DNA of 64,000 nt, from NCBI RefSeq assembly GCF_000296815.2, contig NZ_CAIT01000004.1, positions 186,001-250,000 of the forward strand, given 5' to 3'. Below, one piece after another: positions 8,261 to 16,919 of this stretch (positions are counted from its first letter, which is position 1; each line of letters begins with the position of its first letter). The DNA is from Fibrisoma limi BUZ 3 (lineage in GTDB: Bacteria; Bacteroidota; Bacteroidia; Cytophagales; Spirosomataceae). The notes beneath the pieces were generated by a model, which was not told the DNA's origin, made no database searches, and was given only the letters and a program-made list of their open reading frames with translations. The position numbers were made by a program, and so were the translations under genes.

Positions 8261-9076
8261 GTGGACGCTTACACAGTTAAATTGTATATCGCCATGGGAA
8301 CCGCCGTACTGTTGATGATGGTCTTGTTCATCATCATCTTTGTGGCCTATTACCAGCAAAAACAGGTGAAGCAGCAACTGGCGTTTAAAGAACTTCAGGA
8401 ACAGCATCGGCGCGAACTGATGGCCGCTACCTTTCGGGGCCAGGAAGAAGAGCGCCGTCGGCTGGCGGCTGAGTTGCACGATGGAATCGGCACGATGCTG
8501 TCGGTGACCAAAATGAGTTTGAATCAGGTAGAGCGACAATTAGGCGGGGAGGTCCGGGTGGGGTTACAGTTTCAGAAAACTCGCTTTATGCTTGATGAAA
8601 CCATGACCAACGTTCGGCGGATTAGCCGTGACCTGGTGCCGACTACTCTTGAACGGTTCGGGTTTCTGGCCGCGCTGGAAGAGCTGGCCGAACGGGCTAC
8701 CGATTCCGACCTGCAGGTGCATCTGGACTGCCCTGAGTCAGTGGCTCAACTGACAGCACCGCTGGAACTGATGCTGTACCGGATTGCGCAGGAACTGCTT
8801 AACAATGCCATTCGTCACGCCCGGGCTCACCACATTACGATTCAGTTGTATTGCCAGGCCGACGAAATCCGGTTGTCGGTACTGGACGATGGCGTCGGCT
8901 TCGATTTTGATGCCATCATGGAAGATAAACAGCGTGGTTTAGGACTGCGCAACATTGAGAGTCGCCTGAGCGTGGTCAACGGCCACGTGACCTTCGACGT
9001 GGCCCCCGGCCGCGGTTCGCAAATTCATGTACAGATTCCGCTCAGCGATCCTAAACCCGTCGCGTTAATGTCCTGA
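8261..9076 (+). CDS. NarL-type sensor histidine kinase (HisKA_3)
   Basis: Membrane histidine kinase of 271 residues. One transmembrane segment (about residues 12-31) is followed by a coiled-coil (QKQVKQQLAFKELQEQ) and the HisKA_3 dimerisation box EERRRLAAELHDGIGTML, with His73 as phosphorylation site. The HATPase domain shows ELLNNAIRHARA (N box), DDGVGFD and GLGLRNIESRL. There is no periplasmic sensor domain. The GTG at 8261 gives this length; an ATG at 8294 would still keep the membrane segment. It pairs with the LuxR-type regulator 23 bp downstream. Confidence 0.87.
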   Translation: MDAYTVKLYIAMGTAVLLMMVLFIIIFVAYYQQKQVKQQLAFKELQEQHRRELMAATFRGQEEERRRLAAELHDGIGTMLSVTKMSLNQVERQLGGEVRVGLQFQKTRFMLDETMTNVRRISRDLVPTTLERFGFLAALEELAERATDSDLQVHLDCPESVAQLTAPLELMLYRIAQELLNNAIRHARAHHITIQLYCQADEIRLSVLDDGVGFDFDAIMEDKQRGLGLRNIESRLSVVNGHVTFDVAPGRGSQIHVQIPLSDPKPVALMS

Positions 9077-9099
9077 CCAACCGCTCTTCAACCTATCCA

Positions 9100-9765
9100 A
9101 TGAGTATGCGTAAGATTAAACTGGCGCTTTGCGACGACCATACCCTGTTCCGGGTTGGGATGTCTACGATTCTTGGCCAGATTCACGATTTTGAACTGAT
9201 CCTGGAGGCTGCCAACGGGCAGGAACTAATTGATAAGCTACCCCGCAAAACCCCCGACGTTGTATTGCTTGATCTCCAGATGCCGGTCATGGACGGTACC
9301 GCTACGGCCGACTACCTGCGCGAAAATTATCCGCTGGTCAAGATCGTCGTACTAACCATGCACGACGAAGACCGGATGGTGCTGCACTTGCTCGAAAAGG
9401 GGGTGAGCGGCTACCTGCTGAAAGATGCCGAAGCCGGCGAGGTTGAGAAAGCAGTGCGCAAGGTGATGGACGAGGGCGTTTACCTCAACGAGTTTGTCTC
9501 GAAAGCCATGCTACGGAAAATGACCAATAAAACGACCGTAGCTAAACCGGCTAACCCGTTTTATAACAGCAAGGTGCTACTGTCGGAGCGCGAAAAAGAA
9601 GTACTCCGCCTGATCTGCGAGGGGTTATCAACGAACGAAATCAGCGAGCGGGTCTTCCTGAGTCCACGTACCGTCGAAGGGCACCGCCTGCGTATTCTCG
9701 AAAAAACCGGCACCAAAAACACGGCCGGTATGGTTGCCTACGCGTTTAAGAATGGCTTAATTTAA
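9100..9765 (+). CDS. NarL/LuxR-family response regulator
   Basis: DNA-binding response regulator of 221 residues. The receiver domain has the acidic pair Asp12-Asp13, phospho-acceptor Asp58 (VVLLDLQMPVMDG) and the conserved KDA lysine. The C-terminal LuxR-type HTH shows LSEREKEVLRLICEGL, then STNEISERVFLSPRTVEGH and a final helix ending KNGLI. It forms the cognate pair with the HisKA_3 kinase just upstream. Target genes cannot be told from the window. Its TAA stop at 9763-9765 lies inside the purine-rich intergenic palindrome shared with the convergent SDR gene. Confidence 0.92.
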   Translation: MSMRKIKLALCDDHTLFRVGMSTILGQIHDFELILEAANGQELIDKLPRKTPDVVLLDLQMPVMDGTATADYLRENYPLVKIVVLTMHDEDRMVLHLLEKGVSGYLLKDAEAGEVEKAVRKVMDEGVYLNEFVSKAMLRKMTNKTTVAKPANPFYNSKVLLSEREKEVLRLICEGLSTNEISERVFLSPRTVEGHRLRILEKTGTKNTAGMVAYAFKNGLI

Positions 9766-9849
9766 AGGAGGAAAGGGAGGAGGGAGAAAAGGAGAAAGGT
9801 AACGGTCACCGCTAAAGCCTTTCCTCCCTTCGCCCTTTCCTCCTTTTTC
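9764..9849. repeat. Long intergenic palindrome between convergent genes (GGAGGAAAGG words)
   Basis: A left arm of reiterated AAAGGAGGAAAGGG/GGAGAAAGG words (9764-9799) faces a right arm of CCTTTCCTCCC/CCCTTTCCTCC words (about 9818-9846). The outer 14 bp pair perfectly. The element covers the entire gap and overlaps the stop codons of both flanking convergent genes. It could act as a two-way terminator, but without a proper T tract on either side except TTTTT at 9844-9848. Confidence 0.85.
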
Positions 9850-10636
9850 AAAGACTTCCCGTCTTTCCGCCATCCACCGGGATGTTGATGCCGCTGATCG
9901 ATGCGGCTGCGGGTGTGCATAGGAATGCTGCGGCCGCGGCCACTTCCTCAGCCGTAGCAAAACGACCAATCGGAATTTCGCTTTCCATCTGGGCCGCTAC
10001 TTCTTCCTCCGTTTTGCCCGACGATTTTGCCCGCATGGCCAACACCGCATCCAGTCGGGCCGTACGGGTGTAGCTCGGCAGTACGTTGTTGACCGTAATG
10101 CCATACTTGCCCAGTTCGAGCGACAGTGTTTTGGCCCATTGGGCCACTGCCCCCCGGATGGTATTGGATACGCCCAGGCCAACAATAGGCTGCTTTACCG
10201 ACGTACTGATGATGTTGACAATACGGCCGTAGCCTGCCTGCTTCATCGCCGGAACGACGGCCTGCACGAGCGTCTGGTTGTTGAGCAGGTGGTTGTGAAA
10301 CGTTTGGATAAACTCTTCGGGTTTGGCGTCGATTAACGGGCCACCGGCTGGGCCGCCCGTATTGTTGATTAGAATATGCACATCGGGATATTGCTGTAAA
10401 TGCTGCGTAATGGCCGTCTGCACAGCCCCCGGTTGGCTGAAGTCAGCAACGAGGTAGCGGTGGGTTTGGCCCTGCCGTGTGTCAAGCTCGTTGAGGGTTG
10501 CGCCGAGCGCTTCTTCGTTGCGGGCAATTAGCACTACGTTGGCACCCAGCAGGGCCAGTTCTATCGCCGTTGCCCGGCCGATGCCCTGTGTGCTACCACC
10601 TACCAGGGCGGTTTTTCCGGTCAAATCAAGATTCAT
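9848..10636 (-). CDS. SDR-family oxidoreductase with atypical catalytic site
   Basis: Cytoplasmic short-chain dehydrogenase/reductase of 262 residues from the ATG at 10636 (MNLDLTGKTALVGG). The cofactor motif GGSTQGIGRATA, the LINNTGGPAGG strand and the C-terminal GINIPVDGG are normal for FabG-like proteins. At the active site the usual YxxxK is replaced by VSNTIRGAVAQWAKTL, so both the catalytic Tyr and Lys are missing. A recognisable SDR subgroup shares this change; its chemistry is not firmly established to my knowledge. Substrate unknown. Confidence 0.85.
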   Translation of the reverse strand: MNLDLTGKTALVGGSTQGIGRATAIELALLGANVVLIARNEEALGATLNELDTRQGQTHRYLVADFSQPGAVQTAITQHLQQYPDVHILINNTGGPAGGPLIDAKPEEFIQTFHNHLLNNQTLVQAVVPAMKQAGYGRIVNIISTSVKQPIVGLGVSNTIRGAVAQWAKTLSLELGKYGITVNNVLPSYTRTARLDAVLAMRAKSSGKTEEEVAAQMESEIPIGRFATAEEVAAAAAFLCTPAAASISGINIPVDGGKTGSL

Positions 10637-10698
10637 GTGCTTGTTGGTGTATGATGGTTGACTCGTTCGGAGCCAAACCTTTTGTAAAGGACTGGCGT

Positions 10699-11514
10699 AT
10701 GTATGTAAAAACTGTATCACTCATGACCAAGATAGGAAACCTGACGCGGGCCTGTTTGTTGATTGGCCTGCTACTCATACTTTCTCCGGCCCTGACCGGC
10801 CCACCTACTGCATGGGCTGATGCCACAAGTAGCGGCCCTGTCGATCACAGCATCTACGATCAACTGCTGAAAAAGTACGTCGATGAGCGCGGGCAAGTTA
10901 ACTACAAAGGCTTCAGGAAGGACCAGGCCGAGTTTAAAAAATACCTTGATCTGCTCAGCAAAAACCCTCCGGCAGCTTCGTGGAGTAAAAACGAGCAGAT
11001 GGCTTACTGGATCAATGCGTACAATGCTTTCACAATTCAGTTGATTCTGGACCACTACCCCGTTCAGAGCATCAAGGATATTGGCAGCAAAATCCAGATT
11101 CCGTTCGTGACTACCCCCTGGGCTGTTAAGTTTATCCCTATTGGCAAGGAGAAGATTAGCCTCGACAACATTGAGCACGGTACGCTCCGGAAGAAATTTG
11201 ATGATCCCCGCATTCACTTCGCGCTGGTGTGTGCGTCGAAGTCGTGCCCGCGGTTACGGAACGAAGCGTACACGGCCGATAAGCTCGACACCCAGCTTAA
11301 TGATCAGGGCCGTGACTTCCTGAATAACCCGGCCAAAAACGCCATTACGCCCAAACAGGCCAGCTTGTCGAAGTATTTCGACTGGTACAAGGGCGACTGG
11401 AAAGACAACGGCAAATCCATTGAAGAATGGGTCAATCGGTATTCAAACACGAAGATCAATAGTAATACGAAGATCTCGTTCATGGACTACAACTGGAACC
11501 TGAACGAGCAGTAA
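10699..11514 (+). CDS. DUF547 domain-containing exported protein
   Basis: Protein of 271 residues with an N-terminal hydrophobic signal segment (CLLIGLLLILSPAL) and therefore probably periplasmic. The DUF547 hallmarks are clear: QMAYWINAYNAFTIQLIL near residues 98-115 and IHFALVCASKSCPRLRNEAY, the latter with two conserved cysteines. The domain's function is unknown. The start at 10699 is preferred because the 67 codons upstream run antisense through the SDR gene; an internal ATG at 10723 would also keep the signal sequence. Convergent with the NHL-repeat gene, 7 bp away. Confidence 0.85.
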   Translation: MYVKTVSLMTKIGNLTRACLLIGLLLILSPALTGPPTAWADATSSGPVDHSIYDQLLKKYVDERGQVNYKGFRKDQAEFKKYLDLLSKNPPAASWSKNEQMAYWINAYNAFTIQLILDHYPVQSIKDIGSKIQIPFVTTPWAVKFIPIGKEKISLDNIEHGTLRKKFDDPRIHFALVCASKSCPRLRNEAYTADKLDTQLNDQGRDFLNNPAKNAITPKQASLSKYFDWYKGDWKDNGKSIEEWVNRYSNTKINSNTKISFMDYNWNLNEQ

Positions 11515-11521
11515 GGCAGGC

Positions 11522-12577
11522 TTAATTAGTTCGCTTGGCGATTGTCGTAACCATACCATCGGCCGATAAGCGCCGGATGCAGTCGTTGCCCCCATCGAGT
11601 ATGTAGATGTTCTGTCGGCTGTCGATGGAAACGGCGCAGCGTTGGGGGAAGTTGAACAGGGCAGCCAATGCCTTTCCATCTTTGTAGCCTTCTTTCGACC
11701 GGCCACCCATGTTGACGTTGTTAGGTTGAATCTCGCTGTTACCGGCCAGGGTCGCTACGGTTTGGTTGGCAACCTTGATGATGCGGTTCAGGCGACCATC
11801 GGCGAAGATAACGGCCCCAGTACGGTCGATTAGAATGTCCTCGGGTGCCATTAACTCCGCTTTACTAATAGTACCCTGTACGTAGACGGGGTGGAATTCA
11901 CGCTTGCCGCAAAGCCCCGCTACGGTACTGATGATACCGTTGGAAGCCACTTTTTTAATGCATCGGCCGTCGCCATCACTAATGTACAGGTTGCCCTGGG
12001 AGTCAATCCCCATGCCGGCAAGCCATCTGGATTTGAAGGCCGGATTATCGCGGGTGTTGAACAGTGTGGTCACCATACCATTCGTGTCGATTTTGCGGAT
12101 GAGGTAAAAGTCACCGAGGTTGTCTTTGTTGGTATTGTCCCGTTCGGCTACGTAGATCGTCCCGGTCGCGTCGACCTCCAGGAACTCAATACTGCGGAAC
12201 TGGGCGGTTGCAACAGGGCCATCCTTGACGGTGGTGGTAAACGGCACCCCGGCAAACAGGGTAACTTTTCCATCGGGCGTCATCTTCCAGATCTTCTCAC
12301 CATCGGCCATGTAAACGTTGTCGCGGGTGTCGATGGCCATGGCGTTGCAACTCGGATAAGGCGACTTTTTGATGTCTTTGCGGATGTCATCAGTAACGAC
12401 GGACAAGTTACCGGCTGGGGAGAGCTTGAGAATCCGTCCCCGGTATACATGGATGATCAGGTTATCCTGGCTATCGACCACGAACGCCATGGGTGAGGAG
12501 GGCAATTTAGCGATGGGCGGCTGTGCCAGAGCCGTACCGGCTAGTAGCGAGATGACGATTAATGCCTTGATAGTCAT
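11522..12577 (-). CDS. NHL-repeat beta-propeller protein, exported
   Basis: Protein of 351 residues from the ATG at 12577, with a signal peptide (MTIKALIVISLLAGTALA). The rest is a series of NHL/SMP-30-like propeller blades, each with a pattern such as AIDTRDNVYMADG, GIDSQGNLYISDGDGR and SIDSRQNIYILDGGNDCIRRLS, ending in DGMVTTIA. Such proteins are secreted or periplasmic binding or scaffold modules; no catalytic residues are visible, so no activity is proposed. The upstream region (12578-12719) is shared with the divergent cryptochrome gene. Confidence 0.83.
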   Translation of the reverse strand: MTIKALIVISLLAGTALAQPPIAKLPSSPMAFVVDSQDNLIIHVYRGRILKLSPAGNLSVVTDDIRKDIKKSPYPSCNAMAIDTRDNVYMADGEKIWKMTPDGKVTLFAGVPFTTTVKDGPVATAQFRSIEFLEVDATGTIYVAERDNTNKDNLGDFYLIRKIDTNGMVTTLFNTRDNPAFKSRWLAGMGIDSQGNLYISDGDGRCIKKVASNGIISTVAGLCGKREFHPVYVQGTISKAELMAPEDILIDRTGAVIFADGRLNRIIKVANQTVATLAGNSEIQPNNVNMGGRSKEGYKDGKALAALFNFPQRCAVSIDSRQNIYILDGGNDCIRRLSADGMVTTIAKRTN

Positions 12578-12636
12578 GTTGGTTGGTGGGTAAACTGCTA
12601 AGGTACAGAGAGGAAGTAAAGATAAGTCGGCGCGTT

Positions 12637-12719
12637 TAGTAAACGGTGTGGGCAGTAAACATAATCGGGGCTTCGGCGTTGACAATGTATAGTTACTTTA
12701 CGATTACTGCTTACTACTT
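12637..12719. repeat. Possible degenerate word-palindrome upstream of the cryptochrome gene
   Basis: Words of the AGTAAAC and GCAGTAA...AATCG type on the left (12637-12670) are matched by CGATTACTGCTTACTACTTA directly before the ATG at 12720. Pairing is interrupted, so membership in the intergenic palindrome group is tentative. Confidence 0.35.
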
Positions 12720-14168
12720 ATGCCCAAACGAATCCTGTACTGGTTCCGGAACGATTTGCGTCTGCACGATAACGAAGGGTTCGCCCGGGCCGTTGCTGAT
12801 GCTGATGAAGTCCTGCCTGTTTTTGTGTTCAATCCCCGTTTGTTCGCCGAGGTCCATAACCTTGGCTTCAAGAAAACGGGTATTTACCGGGCCAGCTTCC
12901 TGCTCGAAAGCGTGGCCGATCTTCGTCAATCGATACGGGCAAAAGGAGGAGAATTGATTATTCGCATTGGAGAGCCCGCCAACATTCTGGCCGAACTGGC
13001 CGAATCTGCCGACGTTGCGGCTGTGTACGCCAGCAAGGAAGTGACACAGGAAGAAACTGATGCGGAGTCGAACCTAAGTAAGCGGCTGAAACCCCTCAAC
13101 ATCGATCTTGACCTGTTCTGGGTGGCGACACTTTACCATGTGCGGGACCTGCCGTTCGAAATTTCGAAGCTGCCGGATATTTTCACCCAGTTTCGTACCC
13201 GAATTGAAAAGTACGGAAAAGTACGGCCAACAATTCCTGCTCCCGAACAAATTCGAATCATGTCGGAAGTTGAAGCCGGCGATATACCAACCCTGGCCAC
13301 CTTTGGCTTTGCGCCCGACGTAGCGCCGGATATTCGGGCCGCCGTGCCGTTTAAAGGGGGCGAAACCGTAGCGCTCGAACGGCTCAACCGCTACGTGTGG
13401 GAACGCGAACTCATTCGCACCTACAAGGAAACCCGCAACGGGATGCTGGGCGAAGACTACTCGTCTAAGTTTTCGGCCTGGCTGGCGCTGGGATGCCTGT
13501 CGCCCCGGCTGATCTACGAAGAGGTAAAGCGCTACGAGGATGAACGCGTCAAAAATGAATCGACGTACTGGCTTATATTTGAACTGCTCTGGCGGGACTT
13601 CTTCCGGTTTGTTGCCCTTCGGTACGGTACCCGGCTGTTTAAACCCAGCGGTATCCGTCATGACTTTAATCGAAAATGGCGACGCGATACCGACGTGTTC
13701 ATCCGCTGGGCTGAGGGAGAAACTGGTATCCCCTTTGTTGATGCCAATATGCGGGAGATGAACGCGACCGGCTTCATGTCGAACCGTGGGCGGCAAAACG
13801 TCGGTAGCTTTCTGGTAAAAGACCTTGGCATCGACTGGACCTGGGGAGCGGCCTACTTTGAAAGCCTGCTGGTCGATTATGACGTTTGCAGCAACTGGGG
13901 CAACTGGAACTACGTAGCCGGGGTGGGCAACGATCCCCGCGAAGACAGGTACTTCAACATCTATTCTCAGGCTACCCGCTACGATGAACAGGGCGATTAC
14001 GTCAAACACTGGCTCCCGGAAATAGCGGGCGTGCCGGCCGATAAGATACATCTGGTGTCGAATCTGACCAGGGCCGAACAGGAGCAATTTGGGGTGGCGT
14101 TGGGCGACACGTACCCCTTGCCGATTGTCAATCCAAACAAGTGGCTCAGGCCAGAAAAGAGCCACTGA
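12720..14168 (+). CDS. Cryptochrome of the DASH family
   Basis: Flavoprotein of 482 residues related to photolyases. The N-terminal Rossmann-like antenna domain begins KRILYWFRNDLRLHDNEGF. The FAD-binding domain contains YSSKFSAWLALGCLSPR, FELLWRDFFRF, GETGIPFVDANMREMNATGFMSNRGRQNV and the DYDVCSNWGNWNYVAGVGNDPRE region, all diagnostic of DASH cryptochromes. Known members repair CPD lesions in single-stranded DNA under blue light and bind MTHF; whether this one signals is unknown. It is monocistronic and divergent from the NHL gene. Confidence 0.92.
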   Translation: MPKRILYWFRNDLRLHDNEGFARAVADADEVLPVFVFNPRLFAEVHNLGFKKTGIYRASFLLESVADLRQSIRAKGGELIIRIGEPANILAELAESADVAAVYASKEVTQEETDAESNLSKRLKPLNIDLDLFWVATLYHVRDLPFEISKLPDIFTQFRTRIEKYGKVRPTIPAPEQIRIMSEVEAGDIPTLATFGFAPDVAPDIRAAVPFKGGETVALERLNRYVWERELIRTYKETRNGMLGEDYSSKFSAWLALGCLSPRLIYEEVKRYEDERVKNESTYWLIFELLWRDFFRFVALRYGTRLFKPSGIRHDFNRKWRRDTDVFIRWAEGETGIPFVDANMREMNATGFMSNRGRQNVGSFLVKDLGIDWTWGAAYFESLLVDYDVCSNWGNWNYVAGVGNDPREDRYFNIYSQATRYDEQGDYVKHWLPEIAGVPADKIHLVSNLTRAEQEQFGVALGDTYPLPIVNPNKWLRPEKSH

Positions 14169-14268
14169 CACCATTTTTTGAAAACAAATCGATAGTTTTA
14201 TTCAGTTTTGTCCTAGAAAACATGTGTGAAGAGTACCATCCTTCATGCATAACCTATACACTAAAACC

Positions 14269-14850
14269 ATGTCACGAACCTTAATCATTGTCGTTGTTAT
14301 TGCCGTACTGCTGGGTATGTACGGTTGTAGTTCTTACAATGGCTTAGTCGAGAAAGATACACAGGTTGAAAACGCCTGGGCCAATGTGCAAACACAGTAC
14401 CAGCGCCGGGCCGACCTGATCCCGAACCTTGTTCGGACGGTACAGGGGGTTGCTAACTTTGAAAAAAGTACGCTCACGGCCGTTCAGGAAGCTCGTTCGC
14501 GGGCAACCGGCATCAACCTCTCCGCCGATCAGCTGACGCCCGAAAATCTGCAGCGGTTTCAGCAGGCACAGGATCAGTTAGGCGGGTCGCTGTCGCGGTT
14601 GCTGGCGGTAGCCGAAAACTATCCGCAGCTCCGGGCCACGCAGAACTTTTCGGAGTTGCAGGCACAGCTCGAAGGCACCGAAAACCGGATCGCTGTAGCA
14701 CGTAATGATTTCAACGGCGTTGCGACCAGCTACAACCAGTCGGTGCGATCCTTCCCGAACAACATCTTTGCTGGCCTCTTTGGCTTCGAGCGCAAGGGCT
14801 TGTTTGAGGCCAGTCAGGCTGCTCAGCAGGCACCAACGGTTCAGTTTTAA
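14269..14850 (+). CDS. LemA family protein
   Basis: Membrane-anchored protein of 193 residues from the ATG at 14269 (an ATG 24 bp upstream is possible). The N-terminal hydrophobic segment ends in the lipobox-like MYGCSS (Cys20), so it may be a lipoprotein. Family motifs SYNGLVEKDTQVENAWANVQ, YQRRADLIPNLVRTV and AVAENYPQLRATQNF are present. LemA proteins form long helical domains; their role is not settled. It heads an operon with two TPM-domain genes, a frequent arrangement in Bacteroidota. Confidence 0.92.
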   Translation: MSRTLIIVVVIAVLLGMYGCSSYNGLVEKDTQVENAWANVQTQYQRRADLIPNLVRTVQGVANFEKSTLTAVQEARSRATGINLSADQLTPENLQRFQQAQDQLGGSLSRLLAVAENYPQLRATQNFSELQAQLEGTENRIAVARNDFNGVATSYNQSVRSFPNNIFAGLFGFERKGLFEASQAAQQAPTVQF

Positions 14851-14852
14851 TT

Positions 14853-14934
14853 GCGCGGGGAATTGGGCTTAGCGCTCCGGGTAACGATACCCAGCTCGCT
14901 AGGCCCAACGCCCCAAGCCCTTTGCCCCAGCGCC
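14853..14934. repeat. Intergenic palindrome, lemA-TPM gap (TTGGGC/TAGCG words)
   Basis: GGGGAATTGGGCTTAGCG (from 14857) pairs with the reverse complement of GCTAGGCCCAACGCCCC (14898-14914) with few mismatches. Extra GCCC/GCCCC words continue to the next start codon at 14935. The element fills the 84-nt gap, and the frame of the downstream gene is open through it. Confidence 0.75.
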
Positions 14935-15369
14935 ATGCAAGCGAATCCCTTCTCTGCTGAGCAGCAGCAGCGCATCATTGAAGCCATTCGGCAGGCCGAG
15001 AAAGCCACATCCGGCGAAATCCGGGTACACATTGAGCCGCAATGCCCAAATCCGGATCCCGTTCAGCGGGCTATCGAGGTCTTTGCGAGGTTAGGTATGC
15101 ACCAGACCAAAGAGCAGAATGGGGTTCTGTTTTATCTGGCTCATGCCGACCGTAAGTTCGCCGTTATTGGCGATACGGGCATTGACGTAAAAGTCCCGGC
15201 CGACTTCTGGGAAAGCACAAAAAATATTCTCCGCAGTCACTTCGCAACAGGTGATTACACTGAAGGGCTTTGCCGGGGTATTGAACGGGCCGGTCAGCAG
15301 TTGAAGCAGTTTTTTCCATACGCCAGCGACGACACTAACGAACTCGCCGACGATATTTCGTTTGACTAA
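14935..15369 (+). CDS. TPM-domain protein (cytoplasmic form)
   Basis: Protein of 144 residues from the ATG at 14935 with no signal peptide or membrane segment. It begins FSAEQQQRIIEAIRQAEKATSGEIRVHIE, the usual start of the TPM domain, followed by NGVLFYLAHADRKFAVIGDTGID and FATGDYTEGLCRGIERAGQQL. TPM domains occur in proteins linked to photosystem repair (Psb32, TLP18.3), with phosphatase activity reported for the plant form; the bacterial role is unclear. It sits between lemA and a second TPM gene, whose start overlaps its stop. Confidence 0.85.
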   Translation: MQANPFSAEQQQRIIEAIRQAEKATSGEIRVHIEPQCPNPDPVQRAIEVFARLGMHQTKEQNGVLFYLAHADRKFAVIGDTGIDVKVPADFWESTKNILRSHFATGDYTEGLCRGIERAGQQLKQFFPYASDDTNELADDISFD

Positions 15370-16198
15370 CACTTCCGTGAACGTACCCATTCTGACAACA
15401 TATACCGTCCGGACCGTCAGTTTGTGGATGCTGGTATTCCTGCTGGCTTTCACGACTGGGTTGCGGGCACAAAACCTCCCGTCGACGGCCGATTCGGTGA
15501 TTCCGAACCGACCCAGCCCCCCCCGGCTGGTCAACGACTTCGTGGGCATTTTAAATCCAGGTGACCGGGCGCAACTGGAGCAAAAACTACGGGCTTACAA
15601 TGACTCTACCTCCACGCAGATCACCATTGTGATCGTTCGGACAACCGAACCCTACCCGATTGGTGATTTTGCGTTTCAGGTTGGCCGCAAATGGGGCGTC
15701 GGGCAGCAGGGGAAAAATAACGGCCTCGTGATTGCCTGGGCCACGCAAACCCGCAAAGTCTTTATTGCAACGGGCTATGGGCTTGAAGGAGCCATCCCTG
15801 ACGCCATTGCCAAGCGTATCATCAGCAACACCATTGTTCCTAATTTCAAGCAGGAGCAGTATTATCAGGGACTGGATCAGGCCACTACCGAAATCATTCG
15901 GCGAGCCAGCGGAGAATATGACGCCGAGCCATCGGAGGATGGGGGCGGGGGTGGCTTCATCGTCTTTGTCATCCTGGCCATCATCATCTTCGCCATTATC
16001 TGGGGCCGTCGAAATGGCGGTGGAGGCACCCGCTACCGGGGTGGTGGCTGGGGTGGTCCTGTCTTCTTCCCTACGTCTACTTTCTCCGGCTGGGGATCAT
16101 CCGGCGGGGGCGGCTGGAGTGGTGGGGGCGGAGGTGGCGGCTTCGGTGGTTTTGGGGGCGGTAGCTTCGGGGGTGGTGGTGCCGGTGGCGATTATTAA
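15362..16198 (+). CDS. TPM-domain protein with C-terminal membrane segment and glycine-rich tail
   Basis: Protein of up to 278 residues. A hydrophobic signal segment (LWMLVFLLAFTTGLRAQ) precedes a TPM domain (VNDFVGILNPGDRAQLEQKL, NNGLVIAWATQTRKVFIATGYGLEG), then a transmembrane helix (FIVFVILAIIIFAIIWG) and a Gly/Ser-rich tail with GGG runs. The TTG at 15362 overlaps the previous stop by 8 nt and was chosen for coupling; a GTG at 15377 or an ATG at 15428 is possible. The topology suggests a periplasmic TPM domain anchored in the inner membrane with LemA as functional neighbour. Confidence 0.85.
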   Translation: MTNTSVNVPILTTYTVRTVSLWMLVFLLAFTTGLRAQNLPSTADSVIPNRPSPPRLVNDFVGILNPGDRAQLEQKLRAYNDSTSTQITIVIVRTTEPYPIGDFAFQVGRKWGVGQQGKNNGLVIAWATQTRKVFIATGYGLEGAIPDAIAKRIISNTIVPNFKQEQYYQGLDQATTEIIRRASGEYDAEPSEDGGGGGFIVFVILAIIIFAIIWGRRNGGGGTRYRGGGWGGPVFFPTSTFSGWGSSGGGGWSGGGGGGGFGGFGGGSFGGGGAGGDY

Positions 16199-16205
16199 GC
16201 CACCG
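16183..16205. terminator. Possible two-way hairpin between convergent genes
   Basis: CGGTGGC (16183-16189) pairs with GCCACCG (16199-16205) around a 9-nt loop that contains the stop codon of the TPM gene; it abuts the stop codon of the minus-strand lipoprotein gene. No T tract, so termination is tentative. Confidence 0.3.
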
Positions 16206-16778
16206 CTACTGAACGACCCCTTCTACCCGAAACTCGTTCTTGTCGAAGTACGAGAGTTGCTGAAAACCGGAAAGCTGATAATGCTGCACCTGCCACTGGC
16301 TGTCGCTGGCCGGGCCACTTTCGAGCAGCAGGCGACGTTCGGAGGTGTAAAGTGGATTACCGGTACGTAGAACAGCCTCAATCCGGCGGGGTTGCTGCGT
16401 GGTGGGATCAAGCTGCACCCGTAGCGACCGAACCGTCAGTTTTTCTTCCCCTTTTTTCAGCGTGTATTGATACGTCAGCGAATCGGGCCGGGAAATCTGG
16501 TAGCTGTTGCGCAGCGCTGGTTTGTTGATGTCGGCTTGCGAAAACAGCTCCAGCTCACGATTCCAGTTGATGTTGCGGGTAGCCTGTCGGCTGCGCTCTC
16601 CTTTAATCTGAGTAGCTTTGTTGACCAATGGTTTATGCTGCGAAAGCAGCGTAATCTGGCGTTGCACAAATCCCGCTACGTCGTAGTATACATTGGGTTG
16701 CGTCTGTTGAGCAGGATTGTTGCAGCCGGCCAGAAAAAACAGCGCTGAAAAGGCGAAGAGGATACGATTGGATTGCAT
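16206..16778 (-). CDS. Hypothetical lipoprotein
   Basis: Protein of 190 residues from the ATG at 16778. The signal sequence ends in the lipobox FFLAGCNN with Cys19, so the mature protein is lipid-anchored. The mature part alternates helical (QRQITLLSQHKPLVNKAT) and beta segments with charged residues; a run RVQLDPTTQQPRRIEAVLRTGN suggests a lipocalin- or LolA-like beta sheet, but I do not recognise the family. It is convergent with the TPM gene (7 bp between stops) and divergent from lpdA. Confidence 0.72.
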   Translation of the reverse strand: MQSNRILFAFSALFFLAGCNNPAQQTQPNVYYDVAGFVQRQITLLSQHKPLVNKATQIKGERSRQATRNINWNRELELFSQADINKPALRNSYQISRPDSLTYQYTLKKGEEKLTVRSLRVQLDPTTQQPRRIEAVLRTGNPLYTSERRLLLESGPASDSQWQVQHYQLSGFQQLSYFDKNEFRVEGVVQ

Positions 16779-16848
16779 GGATGAGGTACTGACTACCCTC
16801 CCGAAGGAGGTCATTACTGAACCACCAACACGAATTTCGGTAAATCAG

Positions 16849-16878
16849 TTTGGTCTATCGAAATCTGAACCAATTTTG
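16849..16878 (+). promoter_or_regulatory. Candidate promoter of lpdA
   Basis: TTTG at 16849-16852 and CAATTTTG at 16871-16878 are 18 bp apart, the same spacing as the galE promoter. The -7 element differs from TAnnTTTG by one base. It would start transcription about 35 bp upstream of the lpdA ATG. Confidence 0.45.
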
Positions 16879-16919
16879 CATCAACAATGCTTACTAATTA
16901 GCTAACTATCGAACCTCAT

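Noticed and set aside
13074-14174. 366-codon open frame on the minus strand
   Set aside because: Antisense to the cryptochrome gene, whose motifs are unmistakable; the translation has no recognisable domain. Long antisense frames are common in this GC-rich coding DNA.
16017-16195. Tandem GGTGG/GGGGGC repeats
   Set aside because: They encode the glycine-rich tail of the TPM protein in frame; low-complexity coding, not a separate repeat element.
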